DNA from: Phellopilus nigrolimitatus
Lineage: Eukaryota > Basidiomycota > Agaricomycetes > Hymenochaetales > Hymenochaetaceae
NCBI GenBank assembly: GCA_021029095.1
Contig: JAJOHG010000216.1
Span: 1-43,939 of the forward strand
Direction: 5' to 3'
DNA: 43,939 nucleotides
Shown one piece after another: positions 1 through 12,407 of the stretch. The notes below the pieces were generated by a model. The model was not told the origin of the DNA. It made no database searches and saw only the letters and a program-made list of their open reading frames with translations. Positions within the stretch are counted from its first letter, which is position 1, and each line of letters starts with the position of its first letter. The position numbers and the translations under genes were made by a program.

Positions 1-1283
1 AGCTGTAGTACCGGCTATTCTCGTGAAACTGAGCGACCGGGCCCAACACGTAGGTGAGGTTCGTGATCACTTGCAACGAGAAGAACTACGAGAACGTTGG
101 GCGGTAAGCGGGAGATAATAAAATAAAATATGAGATAACACACGAGAGAGACGCAGAACAGGAACGGCGCGGTGACAAGCAACGCAAAGCGCGAAGCATT
201 GCCATCGAGTATCCACTCTTGAACCAAGATACCTGCATTAATAATCATCAGCAAAGCTTACAAATGAGATAGGGTTTTGGCCTGTACTCACTGGTACCAC
301 TGCCTAATGAAGAGGATACTCAATCCGGCTCCGAGGCCACCGTAAATTGGGCCGAAAAGGCGGATGGGACGGAGCTCGGGGCCTTCTTCGCCTGCCTCTG
401 GGTCGCTAAGCTTCTCCGTGCGCCCACCACTGCCTTGGCTGGGCTGGGTGAGCCCCTCTTTCCCTTCGTGGTGCGCCACCCGAACCAGCTAAACCCTTTC
501 TTCGCTTGTGAAAGTGCGGTCTTCTGCTCTGCAATTTCTGATTCATCTACGATCACCTCCTTCGCAGGTAGCGACCGCTGGAGTCCTTCTCTGACAATCC
601 AGTAAGGTTCTGATATGAGGGCGCTGGGGAGGATGGGACGCCGATCGAGCCGAGAGATCCCGCTGTGACGGCAGAGGCGGAGAAGAGCGGAGGGCGCGCA
701 CGCCAAACAAGCTTGATGAGTTTCTCCTCGAAGTCGCGGCAGACAGGATGATGTAGTCGAGATTGTCGGCCCAAACGATGAGAACGCGTTCGTCACGCTA
801 CCGAGGGAAGAGAAGTGAGCGAGAGTATGTATTAAAAAAAGGGGGAGGCACACTTACAATAAAAGCGGCACACTGCTCCTTGTCAGCGCGCGGGAGGCGA
901 GCCATGCTGTCGAGAATCTGGATCCGGGTATTGGAGTCAACATAGAGAGCAATGACATCGTCCGCGCTGTCGACCAATATATTAGCTAGTCTTCTGATAT
1001 TGCACTTTCACAACGGGGAACAGGGTGGCACTCACACAGTGGCAAGCGCTGCGTGAACTGCTGCGCTGCGTACTTTTACAGCGACGACTGGATTGAGAGC
1101 GCGAACGGCGGCCTCGAAAGGGGCGAGGGAGTGGTTCTCGTAGGGAAAGACGCGGAAGTGGCCAGGCTCGACGCGGAGACAGACGCCGGCAGCAGCATTC
1201 TCTTCACTGGGTTTGAACCAGGAGTCACCCTGGGTTTGTTTAAAGACGTGGTGGAGGATCGCATCGTACGCGTCGTAGTCCAT
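1..1283 (-). CDS. Probable fungal family 2 glycosyltransferase-like protein, N-terminal part (cut by window edge; frame changes)
   Basis: The start at 1283 opens MDYDAYDAILHHVFKQTQ and runs to about 1036. GT-AG introns (about 1035-967 and 857-798) join it to a segment ending in a CRDFEEKLIKLVWR motif. Further down are a basic/acidic linker, RPIRLFGPIYGGLGAGL and a hydrophobic segment (about 145-240). An intron at 143-86 precedes a stretch that leaves the window. From memory, this order matches the N-terminal domain placed before the membrane-bound GT2 (chitin-synthase-like) catalytic region in large basidiomycete proteins; the catalytic part is not in the window. The frame changes near 747 inside the conserved CRDFEEK block, and again near 610 and 450, with no GT-AG intron that I can find. 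The splice near 292-249 also does not resolve cleanly. It may be a pseudogene, or the sequence may contain indels. Confidence 0.45.
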
Positions 1284-4200
1284 TGTTGCCTTATCGTCTT
1301 CGAGAGGGGGGAGAAGGGATCTGGAAGAAAGAAACGGTGCGGTCTATTCTACTAAATGTCCGGGCGTATGAGAAAGAAGTCGGTTGTCTGTAAGTCAGAG
1401 TCTAAGACTGTGCGGTGTGGAAAATACCAAAGAGGAGGAGGGACCGGATGTGGGGGGGGGGGGGGGGGGAAGAAGAATCAAAAAAACCACTGAAGCAAAC
1501 AGCGCAGACCGTGAAAATATAGTCGCATCTTGGAATCTTTTCTTTCTTTTTTCTTTCCGCGAGACCTAGCTTGCGCGGTTGGGAGCAGTAGAGTTGTGCC
1601 GATGGAGCCCGGGATCTGCACAGATCAGCTTCAGTGATCTACCTCGGTAACGTGCCTTAATTGCGCCTCCGAGTCGTTACCATTGCTTCGGTTTGCACTG
1701 CCAACAGCCAATAACGACATACTTATGGCTGTGCGTCCCAAGCTCAGTCCCGCCTCGGCCGCCGCTGACGTTGACTTGACGAAACAGGGTGGACGTAGTA
1801 TTCGCTGACGTCGATCGTTGGTGGGTTGCTTTATCGTCCATAAAGCAGTCTAAGCAAGGCAAGACGGCCGAGCAAATTTGCCTTGCATTTGAGTAGACTG
1901 AATCAGCGTCATTCGTTGATCCCATTGAGGTTTCCCACCCGATGGGGCCGAAGGACAGTGTACGAAATAGGGGAGAAAGGGCGCATACCGGGACCAATAG
2001 GTGTAAACATACTTCTGAATCTCGTGTGGCTGATCGTGTGGGAGCTGCAGAAATGAAAGAAGTAGAAAGATATCGTGCTGATCCATACTTCGAGTCTATT
2101 CGTTCTGGCCCATACAGTCTAGAAATGGAGTCCTAACGGCAAAAGCCAGCCGTACGACCAATAGCAATTGTATACTGCCTAGAATCCCCGGACCCGAGCG
2201 GGGGAAAAAAGCCAGGTATCATACGACATAAATATCAAACAGAATACCAGTAGAGCCGAAAACCGCTATTTTGAACACGCATGTTGGAGTATCGAGGAAC
2301 CGCGTGAGAGAATGTCTGATTGTATTGGAAGAACAAACGCCCATGTCCGAGTCGATGGTGCACAGTTCGTTCCTTCCAGCCCGGGAGGGCGAACTTGTAT
2401 GTATAGCATTACTACCGCGCCTATCTTTCTTGGTTCGCTCGTTGTCCGACGTCGGAGTCGCTATCACAGACGCCATTGGGTGCGAGGTTTAGAAGCGCAG
2501 AGAGAACCAGGTACGAAAAAGTGCCATAAGTTATCTTACCTCCGGCTGGATGTGGCTAGCACGTTTGTATGAACGATCTTGATAGGTTTAAGTGAGAAGA
2601 ACCACTGTAAAAAAGCGCTTCGTGCGGAGGTGACTGTGCCACTGCCACCGCCAGATGCTGCTGATTGTGTTTGCGTGCGTTGCTTGTGCGCGTAATGCTG
2701 TATGTTCTGCAGCTGGTGTTCCTTGTCCTTGCACCGGGTTGAGTTTGCGTCGATCGGACCTGTCCAGCGAAATCCTAAAGAAAAGAAAAAATATTGAAGA
2801 GAATGGGAATAAAGATGCTTTAGTCTCGATAGCCTCGATATAGATCAGGATCTTGTTTCGCGGCAGAACCCATAAGTATTATAGCGAGTAAGCGTGAAGT
2901 AGCAGAGAAGAAAATGAATTGACTCTGTCACGGCGGTAAGGTTTATCACGTGTCAATTTACTACGTGATCACGAGATTAGCGACAATCACCCGCACTTCC
3001 TGATATCCACTCTCAGAGGAACAAAGGATCCCCTCTAAGACAGGAAGACCAGCACCCTCAATTATTATATACCTCAAATTCTCAGTGGCGATACTAAGTT
3101 CAAGGCTGGTGAAATCCAATTTTCCTATAATCAGTAGGCCGTACTTAGGTCATGGAGTTACTGATCAACTTCTCGACAGATTGATAGACGAATATGAGAG
3201 AGTAATCCGAAGAAGAAGCAGATATACTCTTGGCTGAAGCGGTTACTACTTTCCTGTCATAACTCAATTGCTGTCAAAAGGGCGTCTTCTCTCCAGACAT
3301 CAAGTAAATATCTCCGGGTCGCACCAATAAAAGAAGTATTTCACTGTCATTCCCGGGCGACAGATTTTAGACATAAAAAACCCCTATCGCACAGGTACCC
3401 GGACCCACAATTCTCGAAAAATTCCAACTTTTGATCATCATCTGTAACAATACCGCAAGCCCGATCAAAGGACTGTGGAGAGCGATACCGCCAGTTTGCT
3501 CGAGAAGCCCATGAAATTTGATCCTCGATAATCATACTAGCTGTGCAATGCAAAGGACAACGGTCACCACTTTGAGAGAGAACGAAGAACGAGGAGGAGC
3601 TCATCCGCAGCAAGAAGGCCTTTCGACATTATCTTCTAAAGATAAGAGTATTCGGATAATAGAAGCCAGCGAGGTCTTTTTTAAAAGGAGGTGATTAGTC
3701 CCGTCGAGTTGCAATTCACCGACAGAAGAGCTCGGACTCCCGAGTACAGAGGCATATGGAGGGGATAATATCTTATCAAGAGACTCACCGATGTGCGGTG
3801 GATAAAGTATACGTCGGAGAATGCCAGAACTAGAAGGCAGTAAAAACACGAATAATGCGGAAACAAAATAGGAAGACTAAGCAGACAATTCACATATCCA
3901 CCAAGTGATTGAACTTGGTTCGAACAGGTCTGCGTCTGTTACCCACCTCTTTCAGAAGGTACGCTCCTCGGTATACACGTTACCAAGTCGACTCCAAAAA
4001 ACGAACCCAATAGAACTTGTATCTTATTAATTTGTGCCATTTGGCTCCGCAAGAAAGGTGCGTTGATGCAGGCTATGCAAACAGGCACATTTACCAATCA
4101 AGCTTCGACATGAGAAACTTCAATAAGCTTGGAGAAGACATTCAGCGCTGAACTCTACGAACAAATGTTCAAGAGTGGACAGAGGCGTTAGAGTGTCGGC

Positions 4201-5609
4201 ACTCCACCATGGGAAACGCGAGCTATGAGTGGTTAGAACGTACAAGTCCTCAAGGCAAGCTCCTTTGTTCGGATCCATGGCCTTATTGAAGTCTAGATAT
4301 TAAAGTGTTTTGGGAAGATTGAATGGCTGGCTTTGTGCGCCTTTGCTTTGCTCTTTGAGGTGATGAGAGGAAGCAAAGATTAATGGACGGATGACGAGAT
4401 GGATTCTGCTGTCGATCGCAAACGCAAATCCTTCAAGTTCGCGGAGTCAATCACCCACCGACCGGGTGTTGCCGACTGCTCCTCACGTCGATTTTCGAAT
4501 CACCATCATCCATGATCAGTCCGAGATAAATCCGAACTATCTTCGAGCATTTGCTCGAAGTTCTAGGTCCCAACCTCTACACTTCAAGTCCGATCTTCCG
4601 CTTTTGTATCCAGGTTCTTCGGCTCTGCTGGTATAGAGAAAATTATTTGCAGAAATTGCCTGTGAAACATTGGCCGTAAAGAGGGATACGAACTTTGCGC
4701 GTACCTGTGTTGCGTACGTCGGACCGACCCAATGTCCAGCTCGATGGTCAGTCGATTCTTGCTTTTTTTGAGACGTATCATGAACCGCCCGCTCAATGAA
4801 GTCCGACTTCGTCATGATCTCAGTTCAAAATTTCATCATTGACAACGGTTTACGTCTTTCCAAGCTCCAAAGATGGGCGTAGCAGTCGGACAGCTTTGGG
4901 CATACTCGGATGACATTTTGTTCGAGCGCTCATAAACTTTTTAATTCCGTCTTGAACGCGTTTGTTTCCTCGTGTCATCTCGCTCTCATACATTCGACAC
5001 GAATTCTAAGGAACGACTGAAAAATGTTCTGCACATTCTTACCTGCGGGCGGGCCTGTTATGTCTTGACCGATCCCACAATTTCGCAAAGGGCGGATGTT
5101 TATGACACTCGTGGTGCTGCTGTGAATTCCTGGGTGCGTACGCACCACATGCGCCGGAGAGCACCAGATGCTGCGTATGCGTGAGTTCTAGCTTCATCCT
5201 TTCGACCGTAAAAGAGGCGTCTGAACCTACACGAATTCAGGTGCACTGGTGGGGCCTGCAGGAACCCGCAATAAACATAATCTCTACTGTAACCGGACAG
5301 CAGGTAGCCATCAGGATGCCCAGAAGCTCGGTTCAGTAAATCTTCGCTGTTCTCATTACCCATGTATGGGTGACGGCAAGATGACATTCAAATCTTAACT
5401 CAATAAGCGTCCTTTATTGAAAAGAAAATGCAACACTGCTTAGTGCTCCTACGGAACTGCATATTAATACCCAACCAGAGAAAGAATGTCTAGACTTGCC
5501 CCAAAGTTCCTTTCCTCAAGTCGGGATTACACTGGCAGCGCGTCGTTTTCCCCTTTCTTCTCTCCCGCTCGCTCGACTTACATTCTTTTCAAAATCTCTG
5601 GTCTGAGAT
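1284..5609. other. 4.3 kb region without a recognisable gene
   Basis: Only short, mutually overlapping reading frames occur here, the longest about 106 codons, and none resembles a known protein. Composition is more AT-rich than the coding blocks. It holds the upstream region of the glycosyltransferase-like gene (next to 1283), a G18 run, and the upstream region of the KRE6-like gene. I saw no tRNA, terminal repeats or transposase remnant. Old decayed repeat is possible but not shown. Confidence 0.5.
1452..1469. repeat. Poly-G tract (G18)
   Basis: Eighteen uninterrupted G residues about 170 bp upstream of the start codon at 1283. It is the first of three poly-G runs of 18-22 nt in this window. 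Confidence 0.95.
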
Positions 5610-7944
5610 ATGTCAGACCCAGGCTCAAAGCCTGACGCCCCCTCCTCCAACTTCCACTTCTCCGACACGGACGCAGACGCGTACTTTTCTCGTGATCTTC
5701 TGCGCCATTCGATAAGCATGCATTCCGTCGGCCCATCGGAACACGCTCACTCCGTCGTTGCGCAGTCCGCTGTGCTCGAGAATGTCGGAGGCCCAGAGCT
5801 CGAGCATGTCATGGAGCGGAGCGACAGTTTCCCTCTGACGCCACGCGACCCATTCTTGACTCCGGCACCCTCTGCGCAGGGCTCTAGCCACAATCTTACG
5901 CTGATGGCGGGAACGACAGCCTCGAGCATTTCCATCCAGGGCTCGGGATACAGCTTTGCTAGCTTCGCGGACGGACAGGTTGCCGGTGCGGATACGCGCA
6001 TGCGAGGCTCCAGCGACGCCAACGCAAGTGCGGAGATCGTTACTTTGCCGCGAACTAACACTGGCTCGGACTCAGTCATCCATCCCGTCCCATCTCTCTC
6101 TTTCATGGCAAACCGTAACGCTCGTTCTAAATCTAAATCTGGTAACGCGGACCTTACCTCCGTTACTAGCACTGGCGCAGGTGCGCTGTCCGGAAAGCGC
6201 GAATCCTTCGCCGCGCCGCCCCCGATGAAACGCCTGTACTCTACAGCTTCACTTGGTGCAGCTTCAGGGCGCACACGGCGAACGTCTCAGCGCCCTACTA
6301 TTGGCTCTTCTGTCCCAGGGACACCCGCCCTCCCTTCCCCGCGCAGCTCTTCGTATTCTCTCTCCGAAAAGGCTACCGGAGATCCTGGCGCACTCCGCGG
6401 TGTTATGTTCCACGATCGTAAGGCCCCGACCGGACTGACGACGCGGCGCATGCAGTCACAGATGTTAGGTGCAGATGAGGTCCTTCACAAGCCATGGCTA
6501 ACTACGCCGGTCCCCCGTGCGCGTACAGCATATTGGCTCACATTCTGTTTCGCTATGGTCGGCGTCATTGGGAGTTTCCTCCGCATTTACTTCGGAGCGA
6601 AGGGTGTGCAGCTCTTACACGGCAACCTGTGCCTGGTGCTGGATGACGAATTCAACGGAAGCCAGATAAATGAGAGTATATGGGCATGGGAGGTCCAAAT
6701 GGATGGGTTTGGGTAAGTGTTTTATTTACTTGTTTCTCTCAATCAGTAAGAGTGATTATGGATTTCTTTTGTTATAGGAATGGCGAGTTCGAAATGACAA
6801 CCGACTCGCCAAATAACTCTTTTGTGGAGGATGGCATACTCTATATTGTTCCGACACTCACTTCGGACGTTATCGGTTCCTCTGCAGTATTCGACGGGCA
6901 CACGTTCAACCTCACGGGATGCACGTCCCTTAACTCGTCTGCGTGCAGCGCCGTGTCAAACATTACATCGCGCACCGTCATCAATCCCATACAGTCTGCG
7001 CGTCTCACAACACGCAACAGCTCATCGATCCAGTACGGGCGCGTCGAAATCCGCGCGAAAATCCCGAGAGGTGACTGGATCTGGCCCGCGCTGTGGATGC
7101 TCCCCGTCGACAACACGTACGGGCCGTGGCCAATTTCCGGTGAGATCGACATCATGGAGGCGCGCGGCAACGCGAAGAGCTACCCTGCGCAGGGACGCGA
7201 CTACGTGCGCGCGAGTCTGAATTGGGGCCCGCTCACCTGGCTCAACGAGGTCTCGAAGACGTTCGGTTGGTGGAACCAGCGTCGTCGTAGCTTCGACGAG
7301 GACTTCCATATCTACGGGTTCGAGTGGTCGGATAAATTCGTGTACGTTCGTTCGGTCCTATTCTATGTTGCTTATTCATAAACGATTCTCCACCGCAGCC
7401 GGGCATACGTGGACTCGCGCCTCCAATTTATGCTTGATGTCAGCTTCAACGAGCCGTTCTTCAACCGTGGCGATTTCCCGCCGACCGTCTTCAACGGCTC
7501 CTCAGAAATTGCGGTCCCGAATCCATGGGGAGATGATAATTTCTCCGCGCCTTTTAATCAAGGTATTCCCTCAAGGAATTTTTATTTCCGTTGTTTTCTG
7601 ATTAGATTATGTGCATAAAGCATTCTACTTGATCATGGACGTTGCTGTAGGCGGTACGAGCGGTTGGTTCCCCGATAACGACGGTGACAAGCCGTGGCTA
7701 GACCAATCCTTGAGTGCGTCATGAATTGTGACTTCAATTCGGAATAGCGTTATCTCATTAGTTTTCTTTCCATTAGCTGCGATGTATGATTTCGCGCGCG
7801 CACAGGATACCTGGTACGCTACCTGGCCGACGGACGTGCGGGACCGTGGTATGGCCATGTACGTCTTCTGACTTCTACTCCCCCCCTTTCCAACACATCT
7901 GATTTCCTCCCAGCGACTACGTGAAGATGTGGCAACTCTGCTAA
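5610..7944 (+). CDS. KRE6/SKN1-like glycoside hydrolase family 16 protein (beta-1,6-glucan assembly)
   Basis: Six exons give a 678-residue protein: 5610-6712, 6778-7341, 7399-7562, 7621-7713, 7777-7858 and 7914-7944. The first 300 residues are Ser/Thr-rich and look cytosolic. One hydrophobic segment (about 310-335, TAYWLTFCFAMVGVIGSF) suggests a type II membrane protein. The lumenal part carries a GH16 fold with the catalytic motif GEIDIMEARGN, whose E-x-D-x-x-E supplies nucleophile and acid/base. YGRVEIRAKIPRGDWIWPA, FYLIMDVAVGG and the closing DYVKMWQLC are also typical. Family members act in the ER/Golgi in beta-1,6-glucan synthesis for the cell wall; that role is inferred from homology. 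All splice sites are GT-AG and the total length is a multiple of three. Identification is strong; KRE6 versus SKN1 cannot be decided. Confidence 0.93.
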
Positions 7945-8703
7945 ACATTCATCCTCGTTTTTTCTCCGGCATTTCTTGCCTCTTATTTTTATATGGCTCA
8001 CATCACACAGGAAATCCACTTATCTTGGTTACTGCTCGCAGTCAAACTCTGTTTACTCCCCGGCGTTACTTCCTCGCCGAGAATATACCGCAGAACTACG
8101 TGACCTTCGCTCTTTACTAACAACAGAACGACTGCCTATCATACGCGCGCATATACGTTTTGTACGATCATTCCCTTGCTTTAACTCAGTCGTTACTGTA
8201 CTTGCATCGTATATTCTCGTTTGACGGACTAGTTTTCTCTCTTTTCTGTTCGTTTGGTTATCTTGATACTCGTAATTTACTTGTAGTGTGGGTATTATGG
8301 ACTTCTTGGGGTAAACTTGCTATCATTCTTCCATAATTCATATGGTCTTAGAGCACTTCATAAACAATAAACAAGCAAAATTTGGCTCGAAGGGCGTACT
8401 GTATATTTAATACAGAATATGGTCGAGAATGGGTTTGAAGTGATTGGTAAAGAATAAAGATGCAGGAGCACTTCCGCTACTGCCGAAGCGGTGGTATAAA
8501 CAAAAGTACATAACGCGCTCGCGTACTAGTCTGAGTACAGACGGCAGATACTTATACGCAACGTTCGCGAGCGGAGGTTCCAAAATAAAAGTAAAATTTG
8601 CACAGATTATGTTACAACGCGAACAAAGCGTACAATAGTCGATACAAGGTGAGAATAAAATGCAGGAAACTCAGCAGAACCGGTCGCTGAATTATCAATG
8701 ATA
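7945..8703. other. Convergent intergenic spacer
   Basis: This lies between the 3' ends of the KRE6-like gene (+) and the FRG1-like gene (-). It is AT-rich, with aataaa-like signals on + near 8365 and 8453, consistent with 3' processing of the KRE6-like transcript. No gene is visible. Confidence 0.6.
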
Positions 8704-9758
8704 TTAGCCACGCTGAGCCCTGCACTGCGCAAAAAGAAATGCTCGCCTTTTCAGTTTCGCTCGACGGTCGAGAAGCGCCTCGGATAGTTGGCCCTCTTTA
8801 CGCGCCTTTTTGAGCTGCAAGTGTTATAGTCAGAGGAAAGAGGGCAATGATTAGGGACAAGAAAAACAGTACCTCTACTTTGTCAGCATTTGAAGTGATC
8901 GACCTGCCTGCTCCCCAGGCTTGATAGATATGACTGAAACAATTCGGTCAGGACGTTATTGAGAAAAAAAGCCAGAGGGGAAGTAACCCACTTCGTCCCC
9001 GCTTCGTCAATCTTCTTCTTTGCCTCGCCTTCCTTCTTCTTCCTCTCTTCCTCGCCCGCCTCCCGCTTGTACTTGCTCTGCACCTTGATGTAGAACCGCT
9101 CGTTGAACCCGACCTCCTCCGCGTCGCCGCGCAGCGCGAGCGCGCCGCCGGCGACCTCGTCCACGCCCATGTACTTCTCGTACACGTTCTGGAACGCGAC
9201 CATGCCGTCGGGGAAGACGACCGGCGTCCACTCCTCCTGCGGCCCGCGCGCCTCGCGGAACGCGGAGACGAGCCCGTGCGCGTCGCACGAGAGGAACTTG
9301 CTCTCGCCGGACCCCGCGGCGGACGCGACGCCCGAGCGCAGGTTGACCGTCGACGAGCCCGCGACGCGCGTGACGACCCACACCTGCGCGACGTCCGTCG
9401 GCGTCCTGTCGAGCAGGCCCACGCCGGCTTCGCCTTTCTCCTCCTCGTCGGCTGCCGCACCCTCCTCCTCCTCCTTCACTTTCTCTTTGTCCTTGTCCAG
9501 CTGCGTGAGCACGATGCGCCCGCGCGTCGCGTCGAAGGCGACGCACACGGGCGACGGGTCGGAGGGGTGGAAGATGAAGGTTGGGCCGCGGATCTCGAGC
9601 GGGTTGTCCGGGCGGACCCACGTCTCGTCGTCCTCGTCCGCAGAGCCGTCGCGCTTTCTCCGGCGACGCGACGAGCCTTCGCCGTTTCCGTCTTCATCGT
9701 CAGCGTGCTTGCGCTTCTTCTTGGACTTGTCGCCCTTGAATTTGAGCTTCGTCGGCAT
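8704..9758 (-). CDS. FRG1-like protein (actin-cross-linking-like beta-trefoil, pre-mRNA-associated)
   Basis: Three exons, 9758-8992, 8933-8873 and 8814-8704, give 312 residues. I chose the start MPTKLKFKGDKSKKKRKH because the short basic Lys-rich N-terminus is the FRG1 hallmark; in-frame upstream Met codons add only an unconserved leader. An acidic and arginine-rich stretch is followed by a beta-trefoil domain (about residues 60-235), including KFLSCDAHGLVSAFREARGP and FNERFYIKVQSKYKR. Splicing restores IYQAWGAGRS and the ending LKKARKEGQLSEALLDRRAK, both characteristic of the family. FRG1 proteins are nuclear or nucleolar and associate with spliceosomal and actin components; a role here is inferred. 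The gene is divergent from RPL26, with 341 bp between start codons. Confidence 0.88.
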
Positions 9759-10099
9759 GGTTGGTGACGAAGACGTGACTGCAACTAGATTCGGCAATGG
9801 GTGGCGATCGCTACTCATGTACATGTACATACCCACCTTTTCTTTACTCTTAAAAATCTCGAAATAACTCCCCCGTCTTGTTGTTTCTCAGTCAGTATCC
9901 ATACATATAAAACAAGAAGCACAGAGTAGTCGTTAACGAAGCTGTGTTTATTCTTTAAATGTGACCAACAAAAAAGCGGCTTGACCGTGAGTCGAATGGC
10001 GAGCTTGTTTAGCGGTGTTTGCCTTAGTCGCCGGCACGGACGAAAAGAGTACACGACGAGCGCAAGCCAGAGCCGACGTCCTCCACCTCAAGAACAAAA
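9759..10099. promoter_or_regulatory. Divergent promoter region of FRG1-like and RPL26
   Basis: The 341 bp between two outward-facing start codons must hold both upstream regions. It contains pyrimidine-rich stretches (for example 9838-9900), common near fungal transcription starts. No specific factor site can be assigned by eye. Confidence 0.6.
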
Positions 10100-10834
10100 A
10101 TGAAGACCACCACCGGTACGTCGCCTTGCTTCTGAAACGCGTATTCAAGCCCGTCTGTGTGCAGAGTCGGAGGAGGGCGAGCGACGGGCGGCCGGGCAGG
10201 CGGTGGATGTGTGGTGGATGGCCTGGATGGGCTCTGCGTGGGACGGGCGGGCGAGCAGACGGCATGCTGATTCTCTGTCGATTTCTCCAATCTGCGCAGA
10301 CTACTCGTCGTCGCGCCGCAAGTCGCGCAAGCTGCACTTCGCCGCGCCCTCCTCGGTGCGGCGCAAGATAATGTCCTCCGCGCTCGCGAAGGACCTGCGC
10401 GCAAAATACAACGTGCGTTCCGCTCTTCCCTCCCCGCTCCTCTCTCCTCTACCGGCCGCTCACACACACAAAACGGACGTGCACACAGGCCCGCTCGCTC
10501 CCGATCCGCAAGGACGACGAGGTGCGCATCGTGCGCGGGAAGTACAAGGGGCGGGAGGGCAAGGTGACGCAGGTGTACCGCAAGAAGTGGGTGATCCACG
10601 TCGACCGCGTGCAGCGCGACAAGTCGAACGGCGCGTCCGCGCCCATCGGCGTGCACCCGAGCAACGTCGTCATCACCGCGATCAAGCTCGACAAGGACCG
10701 GCGCGCGATCCTCGAGCGCAAGGACCGCAAGAAGAACCCGTCTGCGCGCCAGGGCGGCGGCGACGACATCGAGGCCGAGGTGAGTCGCCAGGCCGCTTCG
10801 TCTTTGGCCTTGCTCATATCTGTGTGCACAGTAA
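10100..10834 (+). CDS. RPL26: 60S ribosomal protein L26 (uL24)
   Basis: Four exons, 10100-10115, 10300-10412, 10489-10779 and 10832-10834, give 140 residues. The tiny first exon encodes MKTTT plus one base; splicing gives [19 protein letters not shown], typical of eukaryotic L26. The KOW motif is in [19 protein letters not shown], followed by [14 protein letters not shown]. The protein sits near the exit tunnel of the large subunit. Exon 3 ends GGGDDIEAE, and the next plausible acceptor (10830-10831) is followed directly by TAA, so the last exon appears to contribute only the stop codon. A short intron-split 5' end is common for fungal ribosomal genes. Identification is certain; the last exon is the weak point. 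Confidence 0.95.
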
Positions 10835-11606
10835 TCGTTCTGTCGTTCTGTCGGGCTTTTTCCTTTCTTTCCTTCTTTCCTTTATCCGCTTTCTCTCTCA
10901 TTACCTGCATGTTACCAAAAATCCACTGGCCTATGTATCTATGCGCAACTACGCTACGCACACGATATGCAACACTCTTCTCGGCGCCTGGGACTTGTAC
11001 GTGTACGAACACGAGAGAGGGCTCATACGTCGATTCAGCCGGGACGACAAGCGAGCGCTTGCACATCTCGCGCTGTTTATTTGAGAATCTTTATGAAAGC
11101 GTGATTTTACACAATGCGACGTCAGGAAAAGAGAGACATGGTCGCTCTCCGATGAGACTCGTCTTTATTGAATTTTCGTCGACTAGGGGCCTTCAGAGAT
11201 CCCGTTTCCGCGTCTGCCCTTGCTCACGGCTAAGTACATGCAAAAAAAAGTGTGCCATCTCACAGCACGCCAATTACGAAATTACGAGAGAACCACAATT
11301 CGCAAACTCATTTCACAACCAAGACATCTGTCCCAAGGTCCCAAGGTTTGAGATCCGCGAACGACCGATGGAGCGAGACGCGCCGCGGAAGGAAGGGGGA
11401 AAAGCCACAGACGGCACACATAAACGCAAAAAAAAGAAGCTCAACAGACACAGACAGACAGACCTCCGACAACGTCGGACCAAAAGGCAGCCGCGGGCGT
11501 CATGTCGCCATCCCACAGGGAGCGTGCCCACCCGAGCAGAACAGAACAGAACAGAGCAGAGCAGAACAGAATAGAAAAGCGTGTTATGGACATAATACAA
11601 TACATG

Positions 11607-11608
<2 letters not shown>

Positions 11609-11663
<55 letters not shown>

Positions 11664-11673
11664 AAGAGAGAAA
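11609..11673. repeat. (GA)n microsatellite
   Basis: About 65 bp of almost pure AG dinucleotide repeat with a few AAAG interruptions. Confidence 0.95.
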
Positions 11674-11843
11674 GCGCGTGAGAACCAAAGACGTGAGAGC
11701 GGGACGGCGGATGATTTCGCGGGTCGACGGAGCGGGGGTGTGGCGTGGTATGGTATGGTATGGTGTGGTGTGGTGTGGTGCAATGTTGCGCGGGTGCGCG
11801 GGTGGATATACGGGGGTGCGGCGGAGACGAGAGGCGCAAAGAC

Positions 11844-11865
11844 GGGGGGGGGGGGGGGGGGGGGG
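11844..11865. repeat. Poly-G tract (G22)
   Basis: Twenty-two consecutive G residues in the spacer between RPL26 and GID4. Confidence 0.95.
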
Positions 11866-12407
11866 CGTGTGGGGGAAATGGATGAACGGATGGACGGATG
11901 CGGCGTAAGCGGCGGTGGGTCGAGAAGACGAGAAGACGAGACGAGGCTCAAAAAAACCGAACGAAAGTCGAACGAACGAAATCCGGAAGTCAGAACGCAC
12001 AGGGGCGGGCAGGCAGGCGGGCGGCCTCCCGCGCGCGCGCGCGCGCACCAAAACGAAAGAGAGAGAGAGAAACCCCCCAAAGGAAGCGGGGGGTCCCTCT
12101 CCCCTCCGCCCTTTTCCCTCACAGCCATAGGCATAGGCTTACGAGCGGACACGGGGCACGTTCTGCACGCAAGCAGGCAGGCGATGCAAGTGTGCGCGGC
12201 GTGGCCGCACACCCGCGGCCCACAGGAGAGATCCCCCTTGCGCAGCGATGCGATGCCCCACGGTTTGCCCTTCCCTTCCCCTGGCCTTCTCCCTTCCTTC
12301 CTTCCTTCCCTCCTTCTTTTCTTTTTCCCCTTCGGCCTCCTCGGTCTGCCGACCTCCGAACCCCACGCCCCCCGCACCCGCCGGCCCACCCCAGCCGCCC
12401 GCACCCC

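Larger units (their letters stand above)
10835..12407. other. Convergent spacer rich in simple repeats
   Basis: This lies between the 3' ends of RPL26 (+) and GID4 (-). It contains a GA microsatellite, TATGG/TGTGG repeats (about 11745-11780), a G22 run, a CG alternation near 12032-12046 and pyrimidine-rich stretches near 12290-12330. Long open frames occur in several frames at once because of these repeats, and none looks like a protein. Confidence 0.7.

Noticed and set aside
3940..3985. tRNA-like TTCGAA segment
   Set aside because: No acceptor stem, D-arm or anticodon arm can be built around it.
9759..9836. Upstream in-frame Met codons extending the FRG1-like protein
   Set aside because: The leader (MGMYMYMSSDRHPL) is not family-like; MPTKLKFKG matches the usual FRG1 start.
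9103..9867. 254-codon frame on + opposite the FRG1-like gene
   Set aside because: Shadow of GC-rich coding sequence; the minus strand gives a clear FRG1 protein with proper splicing.
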